Assembly: GCF_007556595.1 (NCBI RefSeq)
Contig: NZ_VJNB01000012.1
Span: forward strand, 1-64,000
DNA from: Tepidimonas alkaliphilus
GTDB taxonomy: Bacteria; Pseudomonadota; Gammaproteobacteria; Burkholderiales; Burkholderiaceae_C
DNA length: 64,000 nt
Direction: 5' to 3'
Shown: piece by piece, positions 56,593-64,000 of the stretch
Layout: each line of letters opens with the position of its first letter
How positions within the stretch are numbered: position 1 is the stretch's first letter
Notes under the pieces: generated by a model
Databases searched by the model: none
Seen by the model: the letters and a program-made list of their open reading frames with translations, nothing else
Told to the model about the DNA's origin: nothing
Program-made: the position numbers and the translations under genes

Positions 56593-57702
56593 GTGAACGT
56601 GCTCGGTTTGGCCCCGTTGCGCTTGCTGCATCTGGAAGACAACCCCGTGGATCACGGGCTGTTGCGGCGCGCGCTGCGCCGCGCCGAGCTGGAGGCCGAG
56701 GTGACTTTGGTGGAGACGCTGGCGGCCTTCCAGCAGGCGCTGGCCGATCCGGCCGCGTTCGACGCCGTGCTGGCGGACTACCACCTGGCGGGCTTTTCGG
56801 GGCTGGACGCGTGGGCGTGGATGCGGCAGCAGGGCATCGAGCTGCCGTTCATCCTCGTCTCCGGCGCCATCGGCGAGGCCACGGTGGCCGACGCCATGGT
56901 GCGGGGGGTGAGCGACTATGTGGACAAGCAGCACCTCGGGCGGCTGCCGCATGTGTTGCAGCGCGCGCTGGAGCTGCACGCCACGCGCCGCCGCGAGGCC
57001 GAGGCCGCGCGGGCGCTGACCGAATCGCGCCAGCGGCTGCTGGAGCTGACCGAGCACCTGCAGACCAGCATCGACCGCGAGCGCGCCGACATCGCGCGCG
57101 AGATCCACGATGACATCGGCGGCGCGCTGGCGGCGGTCAAGCTCGACCTGGCGTGGCTGCAGCGCCGCCTCAGCGACGCCGAGGAGCTGGCGCACGTGGC
57201 CTCGGCGCTGGCGATGGTCGAGCAGGCGCTGGGCGCCAGCCAGCGCATCATGCGCAACCTGCGCCCGGCCGTGCTGGATCAGGGGCTGATGGCGGCGCTG
57301 CAGTGGCTGACGCGCACCTTTGCCGAGCGCACCGGGCTGGAGGTGACGCTGCACGGAGCGCTGCGCAGCGCGGCCCTGCCAGCGCGCGTGGAGATGGCGG
57401 CCTACCGCACCGTGCAGGAGGCGCTGACCAATGTGCTCAAGCACGCGCAGGCCAGCCGCGTGCGGGTGGAGGTCAGCGACCTGGAGGAGCACCTGACGAT
57501 CGAGATCGCCGACGATGGCCGCGGCGCCGCGCCCGAAGAGTTGCGCAAGGAGCGCTCGTTCGGCCTGCTGGGCTTGCGCGAGCGCGCGCAGTCCGTTGGC
57601 GGCTGGCTCGATATCGTCACTGCGCCGGGGCAGGGCATGACGCTGATCCTGTCCGTTCCCTTGAGCGAGGCAGCGCGCCACGCTGCCGTCGAGGAGGAGT
57701 GA
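56593..57702 (+). CDS. Hybrid sensor kinase: receiver domain plus NarX-type histidine kinase
   Basis: A protein of about 369 residues. A receiver domain at the N-terminus (LRLLHLEDNPVDHGLL, phosphorylated Asp62 in LADYHL, SDYVDKQHL) precedes a HisKA_3 kinase with His172 in REIHDDIGGALAAVKLDL. The HATPase has EALTNVLKHAQASRV, EIADDGRGAAPEELR and GLLGLRERAQSVGG. There is no membrane helix, so it is soluble and takes its input through the receiver, perhaps from another kinase. The start is uncertain: GTG at 56593 is chosen, and another GTG at 56515 is possible. The response regulator gene follows by 4 bases. Confidence 0.85.
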   Translation: MNVLGLAPLRLLHLEDNPVDHGLLRRALRRAELEAEVTLVETLAAFQQALADPAAFDAVLADYHLAGFSGLDAWAWMRQQGIELPFILVSGAIGEATVADAMVRGVSDYVDKQHLGRLPHVLQRALELHATRRREAEAARALTESRQRLLELTEHLQTSIDRERADIAREIHDDIGGALAAVKLDLAWLQRRLSDAEELAHVASALAMVEQALGASQRIMRNLRPAVLDQGLMAALQWLTRTFAERTGLEVTLHGALRSAALPARVEMAAYRTVQEALTNVLKHAQASRVRVEVSDLEEHLTIEIADDGRGAAPEELRKERSFGLLGLRERAQSVGGWLDIVTAPGQGMTLILSVPLSEAARHAAVEEE

Positions 57703-57706
57703 GCCG

Positions 57707-58336
57707 ATGATCCGAGTGGTGTTGTGCGACGACCACGCCGTGGTGCGCCGCGGCATCCGCGACACGCTGCAAGAGGCCACCGACATCCGCGTCGTGGCCG
57801 AAGCTGGCAGCTACCCCGAGCTGCGCGAGGCGCTGCGGCGCGAGCAGCCCGACGTGCTGGTGCTGGACGTCGATCTGCCTGGCCGCAGCGGGCTGGAGGT
57901 GCTATCGGTGTTGCAGAGCGAGGGCAGCCCGGTGCGCACGCTGATGGTCAGCATGTACCCGGAAGACCAATACGCGATCCGCTGCCTGCGCGCCGGCGCC
58001 ATGGGCTACCTCAACAAGGGCGGCGACCCGCAGGCGCTGGTGGCTGCGGTGCGCACGGTGGCGCAAGGGCGCAAATACATCACGCCGGAGATCGCCGAGC
58101 TGCTGGCCAACCATCTGCAGTCGCCCGAGGGCGGCGAGCCGCACGACGCGCTGTCGCAGCGCGAGCTGCAGACGCTGAAGATGATCGCCTCCGGCAAGAA
58201 GCTGTCGCAGATTGCCGAGGCGCTGATGATCAGCCCCAAGACCGTCAGCGTCTATCGTGCGCGCGTGCTGGAAAAACTGGGGCTGTCGAACAACGCCGAG
58301 CTGACCGTCTATGCGATTCGCAACAAGCTGGTGTAG
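57707..58336 (+). CDS. NarL/FixJ-family response regulator
   Basis: A 209-residue regulator: a receiver domain with VVLCDDHAVVRRGIRD and Asp54 (VLVLDVDLPGRSG), Lys in GYLNKGG, then a LuxR-type helix-turn-helix (LSQRELQTLKMIASGKKLSQ and IAEALMISPKTVSVYRARVL). It is the partner of the preceding kinase. Its place between the che and fli clusters suggests control of motility or attachment, but the targets are unknown. Confidence 0.92.
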   Translation: MIRVVLCDDHAVVRRGIRDTLQEATDIRVVAEAGSYPELREALRREQPDVLVLDVDLPGRSGLEVLSVLQSEGSPVRTLMVSMYPEDQYAIRCLRAGAMGYLNKGGDPQALVAAVRTVAQGRKYITPEIAELLANHLQSPEGGEPHDALSQRELQTLKMIASGKKLSQIAEALMISPKTVSVYRARVLEKLGLSNNAELTVYAIRNKLV

Positions 58337-58354
58337 GCGCCGCCGGCTGCGCCA

Positions 58355-59122
58355 TCAGCCGATGCCGTAGAGGGCGGCCAGCCGCTGCATCAGCTGGCGC
58401 ACCGGCTCGGCCAGCAGCGGCAGGGTGGCGGTGATGCCGACCAGCCCCACCGACAGCGTCAGCGGAAAGCCGATCGCGAACACGTTCATCTGCGGTGCGA
58501 TGCGCGAGATGATGCCCAGCACCACGTTGACGAACAGCAGCAGCACCACCAGCGGCAGCGCGATCCACAGCCCGTAGCCGAACACCAGCCCGCCGAGCTC
58601 GTGCAGCGGCATGCGGCGCAGCGCCACCCACGCGCCGTCGCCCACCGGCAGCGTGGCAAAGCTTGCCGCCACCGCCTGGATCAGCAGCAGGTGGCCGTTG
58701 AGCACGATGAACAGCAGCATCACCGCGTTGCCGTAGAAGCGCCCGACGGTGCTGGCCTGCCCGCCGGTGGCGGGGTCGAAAAAGCCAGCGAAGTTAAGCC
58801 CCATCTGCAAGCCGATGATCTCGCCGGCCATCTCCACCGCGGCGAAGACGATGCGCGCGGCCAGCCCGATGGAAAGGCCGATCGCCAGCTGCTGCGCCAC
58901 CGCGCCCAACGCCCGCGGGTCGTTGAGCGACAGCGTCGGCGGCTCGGGCAGCGCCGGCTGGATGCACACCGCGATGACCAGCGCCAGCCCGATGCGCGTG
59001 CGCATCGGCACCGAGCGCGCCGAAAACACCGGCGCGGCGGACAGCACGCCGAGGATGCGCAGGAACGGCCAGAACACCGGTGCCAGCCACGCCATCAGCT
59101 GCGCTTCGGTGAACGTGACCAT
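58355..59122 (-). CDS. fliR: Flagellar export-gate protein FliR
   Basis: A 255-residue membrane protein with about six helices. WLAPVFWPFLRILGVLSAAP starts the protein and RIGLALVIAVCIQPALPEP follows. GLQMGLNFAGFFDPATGGQA is the conserved FliR segment, and the end is LPLLAEPVRQLMQRLAALYG. It is part of the FliP5-FliQ4-FliR1 export gate. It is the last gene of the fliK-fliR set and converges on the response-regulator gene. Confidence 0.94.
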   Translation of the reverse strand: MVTFTEAQLMAWLAPVFWPFLRILGVLSAAPVFSARSVPMRTRIGLALVIAVCIQPALPEPPTLSLNDPRALGAVAQQLAIGLSIGLAARIVFAAVEMAGEIIGLQMGLNFAGFFDPATGGQASTVGRFYGNAVMLLFIVLNGHLLLIQAVAASFATLPVGDGAWVALRRMPLHELGGLVFGYGLWIALPLVVLLLFVNVVLGIISRIAPQMNVFAIGFPLTLSVGLVGITATLPLLAEPVRQLMQRLAALYGIG

Positions 59123-59150
59123 CGCCGCTGGGCCAGCAGGGCGGGGCGGA

Positions 59151-59420
59151 TCAGACCGCGTAGCTTGGCAGCGCCAGCAGCACGCGGCGGATGAACTCCA
59201 CCAGCGTCGTCAGCATCCACGGCCCCGCCAACACCAGCACCGCCACCGCCGCCACGAGCTTGGGCACGAACGACAGCGTGGCCTCGTTGATCTGCGTCAG
59301 CGCCTGGAACAGGCTGATCAGCAAGCCCACCCCCAGCACCGCGCCGAGCACCGGTGCCGAAACCGCCAGCATCGTGAACATCGCCTGTTGCGCCAGTGTC
59401 AGGACGGCCTGCGGATCCAT
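59151..59420 (-). CDS. fliQ: Flagellar export-gate protein FliQ
   Basis: An 89-residue, two-helix protein. LTLAQQAMFTMLAVSAPVLG and VGLLISLFQALTQINEATLSFVPK (cited in two short parts of one conserved block) are typical of FliQ. Normal length and position between fliP and fliR. Confidence 0.95.
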   Translation of the reverse strand: MDPQAVLTLAQQAMFTMLAVSAPVLGAVLGVGLLISLFQALTQINEATLSFVPKLVAAVAVLVLAGPWMLTTLVEFIRRVLLALPSYAV

Positions 59421-59442
59421 GGGGGGCCTCGCGTTCTCGGGG

Positions 59443-60228
59443 TCAGGGGGTGGGCAGGAAGCTCGCCGCCAGCGAGCCGATCAGCAGGTTCCAGCCGTCG
59501 GCCAGCACGAACAGCATCAGCTTGAACGGCAGCGCCACCAGCACCGGCGACAGCATCATCATGCCCAGCGACATCAGCACGCTGGCCACGATCAAGTCGA
59601 TCACCAAAAACGGGATGAAGATCATGAAGCCAATCTGAAACGCCGTTTTCAACTCGCTGATGACGAAGGCCGGCACCAGCACGCGCAGCGGCGCCTCGTC
59701 CACCGTGGTGCCGGGCGGCAGCTTGGCCAGGTTGGCAAACAACTGAAAGTCTGCTTGGCGCGTCTGCGTCTTCATGAACGCGCGCATCGGCGCTTCGGCA
59801 GCGGCCACCGCCTGCTCGAAGCTGGCGCGACCCTCGACGTAGGGTTTGTAGGCGTCTTCATAGACGCGATCGAGCGTCGGGCCCATGATGAACAGCGTCA
59901 GGAACAGCGACAGGCCGATCAACACCTGGTTCGGCGGCGACGCCTGCGTGCCCAGCGCCTGGCGCAGCAGCGACAGCACGATGATGACGCGCGTAAACGC
60001 CGTCATCATCAGGAGCACCGCCGGCAGGAACGACAGCGCCGTGAAGAACAGCAGCGTCTGAATCGGCACCGAGTAACTCGTGCCCTGCGGACCCTGCGCG
60101 ATAACAAGCGGCAGCTGCCCGGGCGGCGTGGCGGTCTGCGCCGCGGCGATGGTCGTTGTCAGCAGCAGCGCGGCCAGCGCCGCGCCACGCGCCCCTATCC
60201 GGTTGCCGAGACCTCGGCGGGACGTCAT
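59443..60228 (-). CDS. fliP: Flagellar export-gate protein FliP
   Basis: A 261-residue protein with a cleavable N-terminal signal, as in other FliP (AALLLTTTIAAAQ). QTLLFFTALSFLPAVLLMMT, FTRVIIVLSLLRQALGTQ, PPNQVLIGLSLFLTLFIMGP and IPFLVIDLIVASVLMSLGMM are family signatures. ATG at 60226-60228 overlaps the fliO stop (ATGA). It forms the core of the export gate with FliQ and FliR. Confidence 0.96.
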   Translation of the reverse strand: MTSRRGLGNRIGARGAALAALLLTTTIAAAQTATPPGQLPLVIAQGPQGTSYSVPIQTLLFFTALSFLPAVLLMMTAFTRVIIVLSLLRQALGTQASPPNQVLIGLSLFLTLFIMGPTLDRVYEDAYKPYVEGRASFEQAVAAAEAPMRAFMKTQTRQADFQLFANLAKLPPGTTVDEAPLRVLVPAFVISELKTAFQIGFMIFIPFLVIDLIVASVLMSLGMMMLSPVLVALPFKLMLFVLADGWNLLIGSLAASFLPTP

Positions 60229-60587
60229 GGCTGAGGCTCCCGCCGCGCGTCGGCGTCGGCCGGCGCGCGCACCACCTCGGCGTAGCGCGGCGTGGCGGCC
60301 CCCGGCGCGGCTGACGTGCGGCCAAGCGGCGCCACATGCAGCGTGCGCACGTGCTGCGGCGTGACGCCTAGCGTCAGCTGCACCGCGCCGGCTGGGCCGT
60401 CCAGTTCCACCACCACCACGCGCTGCTGCGGGCCGACCATCAGCTGCGAGGTCACGCGCAACGAAGCCCCGCCACCGCTCGAGGCCAGCTGCCGCCGACG
60501 CAGCCACTGCACGCCCCACGCCAGCGCCGCCAGCGTCGCCAGCAACGCCAATGCGGGCAGCCATGCCGTCCAGTCGGTGGCGACCAT
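60225..60587 (-). CDS. fliO: Flagellar biosynthesis protein FliO
   Basis: A 120-residue protein with a single membrane helix (WLPALALLATLAALAWGVQW). The cytoplasmic part has SLRVTSQLMVGPQQRVVVVEL and LTLGVTPQHVRTLH, typical of FliO. It helps FliP assemble. It lies between fliN and fliP. Confidence 0.9.
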   Translation of the reverse strand: MVATDWTAWLPALALLATLAALAWGVQWLRRRQLASSGGGASLRVTSQLMVGPQQRVVVVELDGPAGAVQLTLGVTPQHVRTLHVAPLGRTSAAPGAATPRYAEVVRAPADADARREPQP

Positions 60588-60594
60588 GGGGCTC

Positions 60595-61041
60595 TCAGTG
60601 GTGCTTGCTCAGCCGGCGCAGCCGCTCCGACGGGGTGACGATGTCGGTCAAGCGGATGCCGAACTTTTCGTTGACGACCACCACCTCGCCTTGGGCGATC
60701 AGGTAGCCGTTGACCAGCACATCCATCGGCTCGCCGGCCAGCGCGTCGAGCTCGACGATGGAACCCTGGGCCAACTGCAGGATGTATTTGATCGGCACCC
60801 GCGTGCGGCCCAACTCCACCGACAGCGTGACCGGGATGTCCAGCACCATGCTGATGTCGTTTTGAGCCGCCGGCGCCGGTGGCGCTTGGTCAAAACTGGG
60901 CGCGCCGCTGAAGGGATCCTCTGGGTTCGAAGCCGAACTGGCAGCCGCCTGCTCCTGCAGGGCTTGGGCCCATTCGTCGGCCAGCGCCTGCTCATCCACC
61001 GGGGCAGGGGCGGGCTGCTGCGGCTCATTCTCATTTGTCAT
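60595..61041 (-). CDS. fliN: Flagellar motor switch protein FliN
   Basis: A 148-residue protein. The N-terminal 60 residues are acidic and Gln/Pro/Ala-rich. The C-terminal SpoA domain is clear: LDIPVTLSVELGRTRVPIKY, GSIVELDALAGEPMDVLVNG and GEVVVVNEKFGIRLTDIV. It is part of the C-ring and export ATPase docking. It overlaps fliM by 11 bases. Confidence 0.96.
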   Translation of the reverse strand: MTNENEPQQPAPAPVDEQALADEWAQALQEQAAASSASNPEDPFSGAPSFDQAPPAPAAQNDISMVLDIPVTLSVELGRTRVPIKYILQLAQGSIVELDALAGEPMDVLVNGYLIAQGEVVVVNEKFGIRLTDIVTPSERLRRLSKHH

Positions 61042-62044
61042 AGCTCATTCCTCCGTGGGCGTGCCAGCTGGTGTCGGAGCTGCGCAACACGCGCACCACT
61101 TTCAACGCGTATTTACCATTGTGCGTGCCGTATTCGCACTCCAGCACCGGCACCCCGCCCACCTTGGCCTGAATGATGCGCTGGCGTTCCAGCTCGATGA
61201 AGTCGCCGGGCTTCATCGCCAGCAGCTGTTCGACGGTGGCGTCGGCGGTGGCCAGCTCGGCCACCAACTCAACCTCAGCCGCTTGAATTTCTTGGCTCAG
61301 CAGCTTGACCCAGCGCCGATCCACCTCCATCGAGTCGCCCTGCGTGTTGGAATACAGCAGGTCGCGGATCGGCTCCAGCGTCGAATACGGAATGCAGATG
61401 TGCAGCGAGCCGCTGATGTCGCCGATTTCCAGCGCAAAGCTGGTGGATACCACGATTTCGCTCGGCGTGGCGATGTTGGCAAATTGCGGCTGCATTTCGG
61501 AGCGCTGGTAAGCCAGCTCCAGTGGGTAGATGCCTTTCCAGGCCTTTTTGTATTCTTCGGCCACGACATCCACCAGCCGGTTGATGACGCGCTGCTCGGT
61601 CGGCGAAAAGTCGCGTCCCTCGATGCGGGTGTGAAATTTGCCGGTACCGCCAAACAGGCTGTCGATGACGCCAAACAGCAGCGTCGGCTCGCACACCACC
61701 AGCCCGCTGCCGCGCAGCGGGCGCACCGCCATGATATTGAAGTTGGTCGGCACCACCAGGTCACGCAAAAACATGCTGTATTTCTGCACCTGCACCGGGC
61801 CGACCGAAATCTCGGGGCTGCGGCGGATGAAGTTGAACAGGCCGACGCGCAGGTTGCGGGCGAAACGCTCGTTGATGACCTCCATCGTGGGCATGCGCCC
61901 ACGCACGATGCGCTCCTGCCGCGAAAGATCGTATTGGCGGATGCCGCCGGTCTGAACCTCTTCTTTGGCCAGCTTTTGGCTTTCGCCGGTGACGCCCTCC
62001 AGCAGGGCGTCAATTTCGTCCTGAGACAGGAATGCGTCGCTCAT
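61031..62044 (-). CDS. fliM: Flagellar motor switch protein FliM
   Basis: A 337-residue C-ring protein. The N-terminal CheY-binding peptide is LSQDEIDALLEGV. The middle domain has VRGRMPTMEVINERFARNLR and VKLLSQEIQAAEVELVAELA. The C-terminal SpoA domain includes MKPGDFIELERQRIIQAKVG. It binds phosphorylated CheY to switch rotation. Normal length; it lies 39 bases after fliL. Confidence 0.97.
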   Translation of the reverse strand: MSDAFLSQDEIDALLEGVTGESQKLAKEEVQTGGIRQYDLSRQERIVRGRMPTMEVINERFARNLRVGLFNFIRRSPEISVGPVQVQKYSMFLRDLVVPTNFNIMAVRPLRGSGLVVCEPTLLFGVIDSLFGGTGKFHTRIEGRDFSPTEQRVINRLVDVVAEEYKKAWKGIYPLELAYQRSEMQPQFANIATPSEIVVSTSFALEIGDISGSLHICIPYSTLEPIRDLLYSNTQGDSMEVDRRWVKLLSQEIQAAEVELVAELATADATVEQLLAMKPGDFIELERQRIIQAKVGGVPVLECEYGTHNGKYALKVVRVLRSSDTSWHAHGGMSYDK

Positions 62045-62083
62045 GGCTTGACCCTCCGCTGCGCGTGCGCAACTGGCATGCCA

Positions 62084-62611
62084 TCACTGCACGATGATGC
62101 TGGAAAACAGCACCGCTTCCACCGGGCTGTAGCCTTTGTAGGGCTCCATGTCAGCGGTTTTTTGCACGAGCTCCAGAATTTCGGCGGCGAGCTTTTCCTT
62201 GCCTTCGGCGCTGAGCAGCTCATCAGCCGTACGCCGTGAAATGGCCATCAGAATGCCGCTGCGAATGGCCGGCATGAATTTTTTAACTTCTTCGGCGGTT
62301 TTGGCGTCTTCCACCTGCAAGGTGATGCCCACCTGCGCGTAGCGGGTCACGCCGGGGTCGGCCAGGTTAACCACCACCGCTTCGAGCGGCATGAAGGTCG
62401 GCGGGGTGGCGGCGTCTTTTTTCTTGGGTTTGGGTTTTTCAGCTTTGGCGGCCGGCGCTTCCCCATCGCCTTCCTCAGGATTGGAGGATTTCAGCATGAA
62501 CGCTACGCCAGCGCCAATAGCGGCCAGCGCCACCACCACGATAGCGATGATGAGCAGCTTCTTGCTTTTGGGGGGGGCGGGCTCTGTGCCAGGTGCTTCG
62601 GCTTTGGCCAT
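62084..62611 (-). CDS. fliL: Flagellar basal-body-associated protein FliL
   Basis: A 175-residue protein with one membrane helix (LLIIAIVVVALAAIGAGVAFML) near residues 18-39. A Lys/Glu-rich linker follows, then a periplasmic stomatin-like domain (VVNLADPGVTRYAQVGITLQ, RSGILMAISRRTADELLSAE). It supports the stator in the motor. A 10-bp perfect inverted repeat precedes the gene. Confidence 0.93.
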   Translation of the reverse strand: MAKAEAPGTEPAPPKSKKLLIIAIVVVALAAIGAGVAFMLKSSNPEEGDGEAPAAKAEKPKPKKKDAATPPTFMPLEAVVVNLADPGVTRYAQVGITLQVEDAKTAEEVKKFMPAIRSGILMAISRRTADELLSAEGKEKLAAEILELVQKTADMEPYKGYSPVEAVLFSSIIVQ

Positions 62612-62633
62612 GGTGTCAGGACCCCTATGTGAC

Positions 62634-62661
62634 GACGGTGAGGGACACGCGCCTCACCGTC
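62634..62661 (-). promoter_or_regulatory. Perfect 10-bp inverted repeat upstream of fliL
   Basis: GACGGTGAGG at 62634-62643 pairs exactly with CCTCACCGTC at 62652-62661 around an 8-base loop. It lies 22 bases upstream of the fliL start, in the fliK-fliL gap of 142 bases. No T-run follows on either strand, so it is not a classic terminator. It may be an operator or an mRNA structure that affects fliL expression. Confidence 0.55.
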
Positions 62662-62753
62662 AAAGTCAAGTTTGAAGCTATTTTGGCACGGAAGACTTGC
62701 GATGGAGGTCAGCCTGTGCGATCCAAGCGGTCCGATTTCACAACCTCGGCGAG

Positions 62754-63959
62754 TTAGGCATACACATCCACAGCGCCTCGCGCCAAGACTCCGCTGGCAA
62801 CCCGCGTGGCCGCGGCAGCGGGCTCTGTCGGGACCTGAACGCTCCAACGCCGACCGGAGCGCGCCGAGCCCTCGGAGCCTCCATCGCTCTGGCCGCGCGC
62901 GCCCACATCCAGCTGACCCAGCGCCAAACCCGCGCGGGCCAACGCCTCGGCCAACGCTTGCGGGGCTTGGGCCTGAATAAGCTGTCGGGCTGCCGCATCA
63001 TCGGTTCGGAAGGCCAGATGAGCCACGCCTTGTTCGACCTTCACTTCAACGGCGAGCGGATCGTCGCCCGCTGCGTCAAATGTCAGGCTGGCGTGGTGGC
63101 TCTGACCCGCCTGCCACATGGTGACCTGAGCGCTCAGGGTTTCCAGCGTTTGGCGCACCGCCAACTGCAAATGCTCGCCAAACGTTGGAGCGGTCAGAGA
63201 AGCGCTCCCCGGCGCGGCGGGGCGAGCGGCCCCCGAGGCATGTCCTGCGCCTGCATCATGCTGCGGTGCGGTGCCGCTGTAGGACGTTTCCAGCCGTGCG
63301 AAGGTGGTCGTGTCAGAGGAGCGCAGGGTTAGCGTCGGATGACTCGACGTGGGGTCGCTGCGCGAGGCAGCTGCAAGCCCAAGCGGGCTGCGCTCACTGT
63401 TGTGATGCAAACCATTTGTGAGCTCGCGCTGCGCGGTCGATTCGATATCGGCGAGGGGCTGCGTGTCGCCACGCCCCGGTGCATTGGGGCGCGCATTTTT
63501 GTCGCGTGCCTTCGAAATTCGACCAGGGCCGACTCGCAGCGGGTCGGCGGAGCTTGCGTCCTGGCCCTGCAGCGCAGGATGGATGCGCTGTTCGGCTTCG
63601 AGCGGCGCTGCAGGGGTTCCCACAAGTCCTTGGGAGCCAATGGAGAGCCCCGTCCCTTCGCCTTGAGTTTCAGTGCTGGCAGGCTGCGCCGACCCGGGCG
63701 GTTGAAGCGCCCATGCCAGAAGGGCGTTCCAGGAAGCATCCCCGCTAAGAGGGTCTTGATCTCGGGATGAGCCCCGGGAGGGTTGGCCGTTCGATCCTTC
63801 GCTGGCAGCAGCCTCGCTGCCGTCGAGGGTTTGCCAATCGGTTAGCAACAGCGCAAACAGGTCAGCCGGCTGCTTGACCGATTCCCCGGCAGATGGCCTC
63901 GATGGCGTCGTGAGAGCGGTTGGGGTTTGGGGTTGGGCTGCGGATTGCACAGTGCTCAT
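62754..63959 (-). CDS. fliK: Flagellar hook-length control protein FliK
   Basis: A 401-residue protein. The first 260 residues are low-complexity and Ser/Pro/Gln/Ala-rich, the length-measuring N-terminal part. The C-terminal domain has LAVRQTLETLSAQVTMWQAG and ASLTFDAAGDDPLAVEVKVE, HLAFRTDDAAARQLIQAQAP and ALAEALARAGLALGQLDVGA, the Flg_hook substrate-switch domain; the end is GAVDVYA. It precedes fliL on the same strand. The remaining 41 bases of the window upstream hold no visible gene. Confidence 0.9.
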   Translation of the reverse strand: MSTVQSAAQPQTPTALTTPSRPSAGESVKQPADLFALLLTDWQTLDGSEAAASEGSNGQPSRGSSRDQDPLSGDASWNALLAWALQPPGSAQPASTETQGEGTGLSIGSQGLVGTPAAPLEAEQRIHPALQGQDASSADPLRVGPGRISKARDKNARPNAPGRGDTQPLADIESTAQRELTNGLHHNSERSPLGLAAASRSDPTSSHPTLTLRSSDTTTFARLETSYSGTAPQHDAGAGHASGAARPAAPGSASLTAPTFGEHLQLAVRQTLETLSAQVTMWQAGQSHHASLTFDAAGDDPLAVEVKVEQGVAHLAFRTDDAAARQLIQAQAPQALAEALARAGLALGQLDVGARGQSDGGSEGSARSGRRWSVQVPTEPAAAATRVASGVLARGAVDVYA

Positions 63960-64000
63960 CGGGCATCCTCCTTCACGGGGTGGGGTGGTGCTGGCGGCGG

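Noticed and set aside
62689-62709. TGGCACG followed by TTGC upstream of fliL, resembling a sigma-54 promoter.
   Set aside because: The distance between the GG and GC elements is two bases too long and the orientation (plus) is opposite to fliK and fliL.

Overview
The window is about 64 kb of GC-rich chromosome from a flagellated, Gram-negative betaproteobacterium, most likely order Burkholderiales, Comamonadaceae or Tepidimonas/Rubrivivax-like. This is inferred from the gene pairings (nusB-ribH-ribBA, ilvE with a CHCC zinc-finger gene, fkpB-ispH), the type IV minor-pilin set, the Tol system, and the protein style. It is mostly ordinary chromosome with one clear foreign-looking accessory cassette. 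No rRNA, tRNA, CRISPR array, transposase or integrase was seen. There is no stretch over 300 bases without a gene.

Left end (1-3300): a broken piece of the respiratory complex I operon (nuoG 3' part joined to the first codons of nuoH), an FAD-dependent oxidoreductase, a LysR regulator, a pirin gene that has lost its middle, and a flavodoxin-like quinone reductase. Then dnaE (3306-6866). Accessory cassette (6978-11002, minus strand): a DUF4338 (DruA-like) protein, a NurA-like nuclease and a HerA-like ATPase in one tight operon with A/T-richer composition. It follows tolA exactly where tolB and pal would be expected. This is the best candidate for an undescribed system, probably anti-phage defence by DNA processing.

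11039-16423 (minus): ybgC-tolQ-tolR-tolA (cell-envelope Tol motor), nusB, and riboflavin genes ribE-ribBA-ribH. 16430-23650: the minor-pilin operon fimT-pilV-pilW-pilX-pilY1-pilE plus a divergent fimT-like gene. 23700-36368: housekeeping and mixed genes (upp, an FtsX-type permease, Smr protein, radC, fkpB-ispH, miaB, Uma2, a P-type Ca2+/cation ATPase, CYTH-CHAD). 36418-45565 (plus): argB, then a TetR-controlled fatty-acid beta-oxidation operon (acyl-CoA dehydrogenase, DUF2147, HAD/ECH fusion, thiolase, enoyl-CoA hydratase, hotdog thioesterase), with a textbook promoter/operator before tetR.

45550-49704 (minus): ilvE, a zinc-finger protein, two glycosyltransferases and an O-antigen ligase-like protein for surface polysaccharide. 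49826-63959: motility. A sigma-28 (FliA) promoter drives an unknown gene. The chemotaxis operon runs cheZ-like-cheY-cheA-cheR-cheD-cheB, a NarL-type two-component pair lies beside it, and fliK, fliL-M-N-O-P-Q-R encode hook-length control, switch and export-gate proteins. All functions are read from sequence motifs and family knowledge; no database search was run.
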